From Mucilaginibacter rubeus (lineage in GTDB: Bacteria > Bacteroidota > Bacteroidia > Sphingobacteriales > Sphingobacteriaceae), in assembly GCF_014643835.1 (NCBI RefSeq), contig NZ_BMKD01000005.1:433204-497203 (forward strand): a DNA stretch of 64,000 nucleotides, given 5' to 3'. The translations under genes were made by a program, and so were the position numbers. The notes beneath the pieces were generated by a model. It saw only the letters and a list, made by a program, of their open reading frames with translations. It was not told the origin of the DNA and ran no database searches. Of the stretch, positions 44,431 through 52,246 are shown piece by piece. Numbering within the stretch: position 1 is the stretch's first letter; every line of letters starts with the position of its first letter.

Positions 44431-45399
44431 ATGGCTATGAAAACCAACAGAAAACCCATGTATCAACGAAAAGCGTTCCTTATCATCCTGATTTTATTTG
44501 CAGGCTTTTTGTGCATCCAGTTTGTGCGCCCGGATGTTCCTAACCCGCCGGTAACGGGCGACCTGGAAGCCCCGGCAGATGTTAAGGCTATTATTCAACG
44601 TGCCTGTTATGATTGCCATTCAAACAACACCAATTTACGCTGGTATGATAAAATAGTTCCCATTTACTGGGGAGTCGCGTCCCATATCAAACAGGGCAGG
44701 GCCGACCTTAATTTTTCCGAATGGAATAAGCTCGCGCCGGCCGATCAGAAAGGCAAACTCTGGGAGTCGGTAAATCAAATAATAGCCGGAGCAATGCCTT
44801 TGCCGGGTTATACCGCTGTTCATACCGGCGCAAAAGTATCCGCAGCCGATCTTGCTGTTTTGAAGAACTATCTTGCTTCAATGGTGCACAGCAAGCCTGC
44901 CGATACGGCGGTTATCAATGCCGCCGACAGGCAATATCAGTATTGGCAAAAAAACAAAACAGCAGTAAGCAAATTGCCGACAGCGGCCAACGGCATCTCT
45001 TACATCCCCGATTATAAAAACTGGCAGCCTATCAGTACAACTGAACGATTTGATAATAACACCCTTCGTGTAATCTTCGGTAATGATATTGCCGTGAAAG
45101 CGATCAAAGAAAACAAGATCCACCCATGGCCAAACGGCGCCATATTTGCCAAAGTGGCCTGGGCGCAACTACAGGATAAAGACGGGACCACCCATACCGG
45201 CGAGTTTAAACAGGTGGAGTACATGATAAAAGACGATAAAAAATATGCATCTACCTATGGCTGGGGCTGGGCGAGGTTTAAGACCCCGAAAATGGTGCCA
45301 TATGGCGGTTCAAATGTCATGTTTACCACAGAATGTATGAATTGCCACAAGCCGATGGCTGCCGAAGATTTTGTATTTACCCAACCAATTAAACACTAA
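44431..45399 (+). CDS. Cytochrome P460-family diheme protein
   Basis: About 322 aa; I chose the ATG of MAMKTNRKPMY. One N-terminal membrane segment (about 15-30) is followed by a heme-binding-domain with CYDCH and a long P460-like domain (ISTTERFDNNTLRVIFGNDIAVKAI), closed by CMNCH near residue 308. Two CxxCH motifs give two covalent c-type hemes. P460 proteins oxidise or bind hydroxylamine or nitric oxide in some bacteria. It is directly followed by a heme-less P460-like lipoprotein. Confidence 0.82.
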   Translation: MAMKTNRKPMYQRKAFLIILILFAGFLCIQFVRPDVPNPPVTGDLEAPADVKAIIQRACYDCHSNNTNLRWYDKIVPIYWGVASHIKQGRADLNFSEWNKLAPADQKGKLWESVNQIIAGAMPLPGYTAVHTGAKVSAADLAVLKNYLASMVHSKPADTAVINAADRQYQYWQKNKTAVSKLPTAANGISYIPDYKNWQPISTTERFDNNTLRVIFGNDIAVKAIKENKIHPWPNGAIFAKVAWAQLQDKDGTTHTGEFKQVEYMIKDDKKYASTYGWGWARFKTPKMVPYGGSNVMFTTECMNCHKPMAAEDFVFTQPIKH

Positions 45400-45403
45400 C
45401 CCC

Positions 45404-45880
45404 ATGAAAGCATTATATAGTTTATTTGCTGTATGCAGCTTAATGTTTGCGGCCTGCTCCGATAACAAACCGGTTGAATTATACAATACCAAAGCCGCGC
45501 TGCCATCATCCCCGAAATATAACCTCGATGGGCTCAAGGTAATTACCTCATTTGTTAATAAGACCAAAGGTACAGCCTCAACACTTTACGGGAATGACCT
45601 GGCTTTGAAATCGGCAATTGATGGAAACAAAACAGTTGGCGCTAATGAAGTATTTACATTAGTAACCTGGAAGCAACAGGATGACGATCATTGGTTTGGC
45701 GCGAAGATCCCATCAAATGTTGAATCGGTGGAAGTGATTAAAACTACATCGTCTGGTAATAGCGTAGCTGTTAATTATCAACAACTTAATGGAAAGTCTC
45801 TCGACTTGAAAGCAGATACTTCGGGCCAGTCTGAAAGGATTAAATATATCCTTGGGCAAAAGCCTTCTGTTTTGCCGTAG
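45404..45880 (+). CDS. P460-like lipoprotein without heme motif
   Basis: 158 aa with a lipoprotein signal ending MFAAC. The middle (TASTLYGNDLALKSAI, then EVFTLVTWKQQDDDHWFGAKIP) matches the P460 fold of the preceding gene, but there is no CxxCH. It starts 4 nt after the upstream stop, so the two are co-translated. It may be a partner or a decayed paralogue. Confidence 0.68.
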   Translation: MKALYSLFAVCSLMFAACSDNKPVELYNTKAALPSSPKYNLDGLKVITSFVNKTKGTASTLYGNDLALKSAIDGNKTVGANEVFTLVTWKQQDDDHWFGAKIPSNVESVEVIKTTSSGNSVAVNYQQLNGKSLDLKADTSGQSERIKYILGQKPSVLP

Positions 45881-45911
45881 CAATAGAATGAGCTTTTTAT
45901 AGTTTTGGGCC

Positions 45912-46027
45912 GTGCGATTCCCCTCTTGAGAGGGGTGGAGGGGTGTGTTTCTGTTTTGATAAGTCTATCGCAAAGACACACCCCTGCTACCGCTCATCCC
46001 CTCCGCGCGCCCTCTCAAGAGGGGATT
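45912..46027. repeat. Three-hairpin repeat, copy 1
   Basis: CCCCTCTTGAGAGGGG at one end, AGGGGTGTGTTTCTG pairing with a later GACACACCCCT, and a CCCTCTCAAGAGGGG at the other end. The cloverleaf-like layout recurs at 49620-49737. Confidence 0.75.
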
Positions 46028-46036
46028 TAAAAAGCC

Positions 46037-47536
46037 TTACGCTATATCAATTTCAGTCCGATCACCATCTTGTGGAGGGGCCTCAAGTGTTTTTACCGGT
46101 TCCAAACCGGAGGCATATCCAAACAGGCGACGCTCTTTGATTATCGTAGCCACCTCGGACGGCACAAACTCTTCCCAGCCATCGGCGCCCAGTTTTATCA
46201 GCTCAAGCACATTGTCGGTTTCAACGTTGAGGTTATTTTCGTTATAATGCCTGATGTCTTCTATCTTATTGTTGGCTATCAGGTAACGGTACAGATCAAT
46301 CAGGTGAGGGGGAAGGTAAAAACGCAGGCAATTCCAGATCACGCCATCGCGCAGGGTAGGGTATATAAACAGTTTCACCTTACGGCTAAACAACGTAGCG
46401 AACGACTCTAAAATGCCGCCCGGCAAATCTTTATAATGTTCTTCCGAGAAAATGTACTCCAGGTTAGGGAAACCAAGTACCACGCCCATTTTAAGTTTGG
46501 TGATCTTTGAAAGATAGGCCACCAGTTTATAATACTCGTGAAAATTAGAGATCATCACCGTTTGCCCTAACGAACCGAGGATGTCTACACGGTCGAGAAA
46601 GTCCTTCTCGTCTATATCTGCGTTGATATCTGCGTTACGTTCTTTCAGGGCCTGGAGGGTAAGCTCGGTAACAACAACAACGTTGTCCTTATCAACATCC
46701 GATTCCTGTAAAAACTGTTTAACACCGGTGTTTAACATATCCATATGCACGTTGATAACCGGGCGGAAACGGCCACGCACCATTACGATATGCTTTTTGT
46801 ATAAAACTTCGGATGGTTGCAGGTTTTTACCGTCGGGCCCAAACAGTGCCGCATCCGAAAAGCCGTATTTTACCAGGTGAAGGCTCATGAGCCGGTTATC
46901 AACTTTGGTAAAGTTTGGTCCTTCAAAGCGGATCATGTCTATCTGGATCCTGTCGCGCGAGAGATTATCCATCAGCGAAAGCAGGAATACCGGTGGAATC
47001 TCATTATAATAAAAGCAGGCATACATCAGGTTTACACCCAATATCCCTACAGCCTGCTGCTGCAGGTTATTATCATTATCCAGCAGCTTAACGTGGATCA
47101 CCACGTCATTGTACTGCCCGTTCGGCTCCAGCTGAAAGCGTACGCCCATCCAACCGTGGCCTTCATTTGTTTTATTGTAATTGAGGGCCGATATGGTATC
47201 CGCGAAAGCAAAAAAAGTTGAAGTGTCACCACGCTGCGTACCAAGGCGCTCAATGATCAGGCCATATTCATGACCAAGCATGGCCATCAGGCGCGGTTCG
47301 CTTACATAACGGCGGGTTTGTTGTACCCCATAAATGGCATCTGAAAAAAGCATGTCATAGGCCGACATGGTTTTGGCTATGGTACCGGATGATGCCCCGG
47401 CTTTAAAAAAGTTTGCTGCTACGTCCTGTCCGGCACCTATTTCGGCAAATGAGCCATAAATTTCGGGGTTAAGATTAATGGCCAGCGCTTTTTGTTTGGT
47501 CCCAATATCTTTATTGTGAATGGCATTCATACCCAT
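46037..47536 (-). CDS. Conserved Bacteroidota protein of unknown function
   Basis: 499 aa, soluble-looking, no signal peptide or membrane segment. The N-terminus reads MNAIHNKDIGTKQKALAINL (from the third codon), a start I recognise from a conserved family in this phylum that databases variously label, without good support, as a nucleotidyltransferase or TonB-related protein. Several segments are well conserved in style (GEIGAG-like FAEIGAGQDVAANFF, HEYGLIIERLGTQRGDTSTFFAF). No ATP-binding or other motif is convincing. It stands alone, next to a repeat. Confidence 0.72.
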   Translation of the reverse strand: MGMNAIHNKDIGTKQKALAINLNPEIYGSFAEIGAGQDVAANFFKAGASSGTIAKTMSAYDMLFSDAIYGVQQTRRYVSEPRLMAMLGHEYGLIIERLGTQRGDTSTFFAFADTISALNYNKTNEGHGWMGVRFQLEPNGQYNDVVIHVKLLDNDNNLQQQAVGILGVNLMYACFYYNEIPPVFLLSLMDNLSRDRIQIDMIRFEGPNFTKVDNRLMSLHLVKYGFSDAALFGPDGKNLQPSEVLYKKHIVMVRGRFRPVINVHMDMLNTGVKQFLQESDVDKDNVVVVTELTLQALKERNADINADIDEKDFLDRVDILGSLGQTVMISNFHEYYKLVAYLSKITKLKMGVVLGFPNLEYIFSEEHYKDLPGGILESFATLFSRKVKLFIYPTLRDGVIWNCLRFYLPPHLIDLYRYLIANNKIEDIRHYNENNLNVETDNVLELIKLGADGWEEFVPSEVATIIKERRLFGYASGLEPVKTLEAPPQDGDRTEIDIA

Positions 47537-47755
47537 TAAATTATTATAGTTTACTGTTACCAGTAGTATAACCTTGCTAAGAAGGTCTAAAATTACACTT
47601 TTTTAAGCGAAGGCGTGTTAAGAATGTATTACAAAATAAGCAATCGGCTCGTTTTATTACGTTCAGAAAATAAATTAATGTGTTTTTGACAGATATTCCG
47701 GCTTGATACTGAGGGTCATCAGGTAAAGGTTCCAGTAAAAAAAACAAACAAAAAA

Positions 47756-47803
47756 CTTGCGTAGTTAAATGGCTACATTTATATTTGTAGTCAAATAGCT
47801 ACA
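47756..47803 (+). promoter_or_regulatory. ArsR-type promoter with two operator palindromes
   Basis: -33 CTTG (47756-47759), 20 bp, -7 TATATTTG (47780-47787). GTAGTTAAATGGCTACA (47761-47777) fills the spacer and GTAGTCAAATAGCTACA (47787-47803) covers the start site. The two 17-mers are nearly identical imperfect palindromes (GTAG..CTAC). This fits repression by the ArsR protein encoded directly downstream. Confidence 0.72.
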
Positions 47804-47805
47804 CG

Positions 47806-48126
47806 ATGAATTTAAGACGAGATGTATTTCAAGCCATAGCCGACCCAACCAGAAGGGCCATCCTTTTACTGGTTGCCACACAAGCAATGACCGCTGGTGT
47901 AATTGCGTCAAACTTTGACACCGCCCGGCCTACAGTTTCCAAACACCTGCAAATACTTACTGAGTGTGAGCTGCTTAAACAGGAGCAAAACGGCAGGGAG
48001 ATTTATTATCATATCAATGCAGAAAAAATGAAAGATGTGGCCGACTTCATTGAACCGTTCCGCGCAATGTGGGAAGACAGGTTCAACAAATTAGAAACTA
48101 TTATGAAAAATTATAAAGGCAAATAA
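47806..48126 (+). CDS. ArsR family transcriptional regulator
   Basis: 106 aa winged helix. The DNA-binding helix is in [17 protein letters not shown] and the wing in [12 protein letters not shown]. No metal-binding ELCVC-type motif is visible, so the signal may not be a metal. It heads a four-gene operon (SRPBCC protein, DoxX-like, YdeI-like) with gaps of 1, 8 and 0 nt, a common arrangement. Two operators sit in its promoter. Confidence 0.92.
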   Translation: MNLRRDVFQAIADPTRRAILLLVATQAMTAGVIASNFDTARPTVSKHLQILTECELLKQEQNGREIYYHINAEKMKDVADFIEPFRAMWEDRFNKLETIMKNYKGK

Positions 48127-48127
48127 C

Positions 48128-48595
48128 ATGGAACAAAAAACAAAAATAGACGCTGAAAACGGCAAACAGGATTTAACCATTACAAGAGTGTTTGACTTAC
48201 CGGTGGAACTGCTTTTTAAAGCCTACATGGAGCCCGAAATTGTTGAGCAATGGATGGGAACAAAAGTGCTGAAGCTTGAAAATAAAAAGCACGGCAGCTG
48301 GCAATTTGAAACAAAAGACCCGCATGGAAACATTGTTTTTAAAGCCAACGGAACAATTCATGAGTTTATCCCCGGGCAAAAGATCACCCGTACGTTTGAA
48401 ATGGATAACGCGCCCTTTGATGTGCAACTCGAGTTCCTGGAGTTTGAAAAGCTTACCGACGATACCAGCAAGCTCAATATGCATGTGGTTTACCGAACGC
48501 CCGAACTGAGAGACCAGATGCTTAAGCTGCCTTTTGCCTATGGTATAAATATGGCCCATAACCGCCTGCAGGAAGTAGTAAACAAATTGAAATAA
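48128..48595 (+). CDS. SRPBCC (AHSA1-like) domain protein
   Basis: 155 aa, a START-like fold. The AHSA1 pattern is clear: TITRVFDLPVELLFKAYMEPE, VEQWMG, then PGQKITRTFEMDNAP. These proteins bind hydrophobic ligands; the ligand is unknown. It is 1 nt from the arsR-type gene and belongs to the same operon. Confidence 0.9.
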   Translation: MEQKTKIDAENGKQDLTITRVFDLPVELLFKAYMEPEIVEQWMGTKVLKLENKKHGSWQFETKDPHGNIVFKANGTIHEFIPGQKITRTFEMDNAPFDVQLEFLEFEKLTDDTSKLNMHVVYRTPELRDQMLKLPFAYGINMAHNRLQEVVNKLK

Positions 48596-48603
48596 CACAT
48601 ATC

Positions 48604-48993
48604 ATGAAACGGAATAAAATTATCTATTGGATAGCTACCATCTGGCTTGCTTTAGGGATGATATCAACAGGAATGGTACAGTTATTAAAAGCGAAGGCCG
48701 GGGCAGGAGGAGCCGACAGTTTGACGCATTTAGGCTATCCGGGTTATGTTTTGACTATATTGGGCATCTGGAAAGTTTTGGGCGTTATAGCAGTATTGAT
48801 TCCTAAATTTCCGGTGGTAAAGGAATGGGCGTACGCGGGTTTTTTCTTTGCTATGTCGGGCGCGATTTTTTCGCATATTGCAGCGGGGAATGCTATAGCT
48901 GAGATATTTCCCGCGCTGTTATTACTGGTACTTACTGTAATATCATGGTATTTCAGACCCGCCGAAAGAAAAGTAATTTCGGGAAACCAATAA
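48604..48993 (+). CDS. DoxX-like membrane protein
   Basis: 129 aa with four membrane helices (about 8-24, 48-66, 76-93, 98-116). DoxX-like family, phrase LGYPGYVLTILGIWKVLGV is typical. The related members accompany stress operons, with unclear role. Third gene of the ArsR operon. Confidence 0.87.
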   Translation: MKRNKIIYWIATIWLALGMISTGMVQLLKAKAGAGGADSLTHLGYPGYVLTILGIWKVLGVIAVLIPKFPVVKEWAYAGFFFAMSGAIFSHIAAGNAIAEIFPALLLLVLTVISWYFRPAERKVISGNQ

Positions 48994-49584
48994 ATGAACG
49001 ACATGAACCCCAAAGTTGATTTTTATTTTAATAAAGCCGGGAAGTGGCAGGAAGAAGTAGAGCAATTGAGATCGATTGTTCTTGATTGCGGATTGACCGA
49101 AGAATTAAAATGGGGCTGTCCCTGTTACACCTTTCGGGAAAGCAACATTGTTTTGATCCATGTATTTAAAGAATATTGCGCGCTTTTATTTTTCAAGGGA
49201 GCTTTATTAAGTGATACCCATAACATCCTTATTCAGCAAACCGAAAACGTACAAGCTGCGCGGCAAATCAGGTTTACCAATGCCGGGGAAATAGCCGGGC
49301 AAAGGAGTATCCTGAAAGCTTATATTTATGAAGCCATTGAGGTGGAAAAGGCAGGACTAAAAGTAAATTTAAAGCAGACGGAAGATTTTGCCGTCGCTCA
49401 GGAGTTTCAACAAAAATTAAATACCATACCCGCCCTTAAAACCGCATTTGAAGCATTAACACCCGGACGGCAAAAAGCATATCTCCTTCATTTTTCCCAA
49501 CCCAAACAAACCTCAACCCGCGAGGCACGAGTTGAAAAATGGATGCCGCAAATCCTTAACGGTAAAGGATTGAATGATTTGTAA
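48994..49584 (+). CDS. YdeI/OmdA-like protein with DUF1801 domain
   Basis: 196 aa. Residues about 10-125 resemble DUF1801 (LRSIVLDCGLTEELKWGCPCYTF), and the end (TPGRQKAYLLHFSQPKQTSTREARVEKW) is the YdeI/OmdA tail. The E. coli YdeI group is tied to peptide resistance. It starts directly after the previous stop; the second Met (MNPKV, 49003) is an alternative start. Last gene of the ArsR operon. Confidence 0.85.
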   Translation: MNDMNPKVDFYFNKAGKWQEEVEQLRSIVLDCGLTEELKWGCPCYTFRESNIVLIHVFKEYCALLFFKGALLSDTHNILIQQTENVQAARQIRFTNAGEIAGQRSILKAYIYEAIEVEKAGLKVNLKQTEDFAVAQEFQQKLNTIPALKTAFEALTPGRQKAYLLHFSQPKQTSTREARVEKWMPQILNGKGLNDL

Positions 49585-49619
49585 TGCAGCCCGTTTTGAA
49601 GAATAAAAAGCGGAAGCCT

Positions 49620-49737
49620 GTGCGATTCCCCTCTCTCAAGAGGGGTGTAGGGGTGTGTTTCTGCTTTGAAAAGGAAATCGCATAAACACAGCCCTGCCAC
49701 CGCGCTGTCCTACGCGCCCCCTCTCTCAAGAGGGGAA
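49620..49737. repeat. Three-hairpin repeat, copy 2
   Basis: GTGCGATTCCCCTCTCTCAA at the left end, AGGGGTGTGTTTCTG in the middle and CCCCTCTCTCAAGAGGGG at the right. It has the same layout as the copy at 45912, in the same orientation, with about 80 percent agreement by eye at the ends. Located after the ArsR operon. Confidence 0.75.
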
Positions 49738-49782
49738 TTGAAAAATTACCTAAAAACCAATAAACCATAACCTGCAATAAAT

Positions 49783-50334
49783 ATGAAGCTATCACCAGAA
49801 CAACAGGAAGAACTTATCGGCATACTAAAAACCCGTTTTGAGAAAAACATGAACCGTCACACCGGCATAGAATGGGCCGGGGTACAGGCCAATCTGGAAG
49901 CCGATACCGAAAAACTATCGTCACTTAATGAAATGGAAATAACCGGCGGAGAACCCGATGTTGTTGCTTACGATAAAAACACGAACGAATATATTTTTTT
50001 CGACTGTGCTGCAGAAAGCCCCAAAGGCCGCAGGAGTGTTTGCTACGATCATGAAGCGCTGGAAGCCAGAAAAGAACACAAGCCCGGAAACAGCGCTGTT
50101 GAAATGGCGAAGGATATGGGCATTGAACTTTTAGATGAAGAACAATACCGCGAATTGCAAAAGCTTGGGAAGTTTGATACCAAAACCTCAAGCTGGATCA
50201 AAACACCGGCCGATATCAGGAAGCTCGGCGGGGCCATCTTCGCCGATTACCGTTATGGTACCATATTTATTTACCACAATGGGGCGGAGTCATATTATGC
50301 TGCCAGGGGGTTTAGAGGGGCGTTGAGGGTTTAA
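49783..50334 (+). CDS. DUF4256 domain protein
   Basis: 183 aa covering a full DUF4256 domain: EELIGILKTRFEKNMNRH, GGEPDVVAYDKNTNEYIFFD and SPKGRRSVCYDHEAL. The family is conserved in many bacteria with unknown function. It appears monocistronic. Confidence 0.85.
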   Translation: MKLSPEQQEELIGILKTRFEKNMNRHTGIEWAGVQANLEADTEKLSSLNEMEITGGEPDVVAYDKNTNEYIFFDCAAESPKGRRSVCYDHEALEARKEHKPGNSAVEMAKDMGIELLDEEQYRELQKLGKFDTKTSSWIKTPADIRKLGGAIFADYRYGTIFIYHNGAESYYAARGFRGALRV

Positions 50335-50543
50335 AGCCGACCTGGCCCGAAATTAAAATCAAATGGCGGGGTAGGGGTGACTAAAGTAAATAGGCGCAAT
50401 TTAGTATTAAGGTTAAAGAGCAAATGTGTCGATGAATGTGTGATGTTGGCGGCTATGCATAGCGCAAATTGACCTGAAATGTTGTGTAAAGAAAGCTTGT
50501 TTAGAAATAAAACTTCCGTCAGTGAAAGAAAGGGTTAAAAAGC

Positions 50544-50551
50544 TACCTTTG
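50544..50551 (+). promoter_or_regulatory. -7 element before the acyltransferase gene
   Basis: TACCTTTG matches TAnnTTTG, 32 bp upstream of the ATG. No clear -33 TTTG is seen at 19-21 bp. Confidence 0.4.
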
Positions 50552-50583
50552 TGTAAAAATTTAATTGATATATTCTGCCCAAT

Positions 50584-51672
50584 ATGAAATTAAACCAACT
50601 TACTTTTACCAGGTTTCTTGCAGCGGTTGCTATTGTTATATACCACGCCAAGAGTGATATTTGGCCATTTAATTTGCCGGTTTTACATAATGTTTTCAGT
50701 AAGGCAAATGTTGGTGTGAGTTACTTTTTTATATTATCCGGATTTGTAATGATCATTGCCTATGGCCAGCAAAAAGCCGTTAAAGTTAAGCCGGGGAATT
50801 ATTATTTGAACAGAATAGCCAGGATCTATCCGGTATATCTTTTTGCGCTTATATTGGCAGCTGTCAGATTATTGATAATTGATACGCTACCTGTTAAGGA
50901 ATTTATATTACAGCTGTTTGCTATTCAATCATGGTTCCCTGGTTATATCAGCAAGGTTAACGCCCCGGGCTGGTCATTATCCGTTGAGGCTTTGTTTTAT
51001 GTAGCGTTTCCATTGCTTTTCAATTATTACTATAGTAAATTCTCGTTTAAGTCTGTCGCCATATTGGTTTCGTGTTTATGGCTTACAACCCAGGTGCTAC
51101 TAAACTTTCTTTACCGGTCGCCATATTACGCAGCTCCGCCATCTACCATTCATGACCTGTTATTCTATTTTCCATTAATGCATATTAATGAATTTATGAT
51201 TGGCAATATTCTCGGCTTTGTTTATTTAAAGTCGGCAAAAAGGCAGGCAAACTATGACTTGCACATTACATTTATTGTTATTGCTTTATTAGTCGTGTTA
51301 TCCGTTAATAATTACTTAAGCTTTCATGATGGGTTAATGGCCGTATTGTTTGCTCCCCTCATTTTATTATTGGCCTTAAATAACGGAAAAATCACAAAGG
51401 TTTTCTCAAACAAATACTTGATACTGTTGGGCGAAGCAAGCTATAGTATGTACATCCTTCAACATCCAATAAAATCTTTCCTTAGCTTTTTCTTCAAAAA
51501 AATACGGGTTGTAAATCCCGAACTGCAATTTTATACCTTTTTGGTTGCGCTTATTTGTATTTCAATTGCCTGTTATTTTTTCATTGAAATTCCAGCAAAA
51601 GACTGGATAAAAGGCTGGAAAGACCGGAAGCGTTTAAAATTACAAGCAGTAGATGATTCTGTAAATTTCTAA
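50584..51672 (+). CDS. Membrane acyltransferase (acyltransferase-3 family)
   Basis: 362 aa with about ten membrane helices. Family marks are LTFTRFLAAVAIVIYHAKSD (active-site His near residue 21) and the NAPGWSLSVEALFYVAFPLLF-type motif, plus LLGEASYSMYILQHPI. These OafA/NolL-like enzymes transfer acyl groups to surface sugars. The acceptor is unknown; no sugar biosynthesis gene is adjacent. Confidence 0.92.
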   Translation: MKLNQLTFTRFLAAVAIVIYHAKSDIWPFNLPVLHNVFSKANVGVSYFFILSGFVMIIAYGQQKAVKVKPGNYYLNRIARIYPVYLFALILAAVRLLIIDTLPVKEFILQLFAIQSWFPGYISKVNAPGWSLSVEALFYVAFPLLFNYYYSKFSFKSVAILVSCLWLTTQVLLNFLYRSPYYAAPPSTIHDLLFYFPLMHINEFMIGNILGFVYLKSAKRQANYDLHITFIVIALLVVLSVNNYLSFHDGLMAVLFAPLILLLALNNGKITKVFSNKYLILLGEASYSMYILQHPIKSFLSFFFKKIRVVNPELQFYTFLVALICISIACYFFIEIPAKDWIKGWKDRKRLKLQAVDDSVNF

Positions 51673-52246
51673 TTATCAATTACGGCATTTGTTAAATAAA
51701 AAAAAGCATATCCAATCAGTAAGACTACTGTGCAGGTATGCTTTTTTTGTTGTTTTCAAGTCGGGATGAGGAGACGATTACCCCGGCATTTATATCTATG
51801 ATATTCAGGACGGGCGCCGTATGGGGCACATATATTGTGCTTCGGTTTGATGGCCTTTGATACTTATTTATGCTATAGTTGATAATCAATGAACTTGTTA
51901 TAAAACATGATGAATGTCTGTTACAAATAAAAGATCTCGTAGTTATGGCTCCCCCGGCGATGCAATTGAACGATAGCGCTTTAATCACCCATGTAAGCAA
52001 CCTAAAGCGCGACCCGGGAAAAGCCAAGGCCGGGCCGCTGAAGACGAACAAATCCGCCCGCTTGTATAGCCTTTACTTTTTATCCCGGCGGTGGGCTAAA
52101 CTCGCTAAATTGGTGAATAGGGAAAGAACAATGGCGTAAACTATGCGGTTCGCATTTTGGCAATCTTGCAAGCAGGCAGACAAACTATTAGTCGGCGGAA
52201 ATAGGTTGAACAGCCATTGTGCAAAAACAGGATTGATATCCTGCTG
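51673..52246. other. Intergenic region with tRNA-Pro tail copy
   Basis: 574 bp between convergent genes. It holds the first, most decayed copy of the tRNA-Pro tail and terminator (51698-51768). The frames at 51725-52051 and 51879-52139 have no signal or family likeness, so I do not call a gene here. Confidence 0.5.
51698..51768. repeat. tRNA-Pro 3' tail and terminator, copy A (decayed)
   Basis: The terminator hairpin (GCATAT..AATCAGTAA..ATGCTTTTT) and AAGTCGGGATG, the last 8 bases of the tRNA gene plus flank, are still recognisable. The T arm is lost. Same order and orientation as the functional tRNA-Pro region at 55981-56070. Confidence 0.6.

Noticed and set aside
46037-47536. Nucleotidyltransferase or TonB receptor label for this protein
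   Set aside because: No signature of either family is visible in the sequence.
51725-52139. Two small overlapping frames on opposite strands
   Set aside because: No signal, domain or conserved pattern; the region contains a decayed tRNA-Pro tail.
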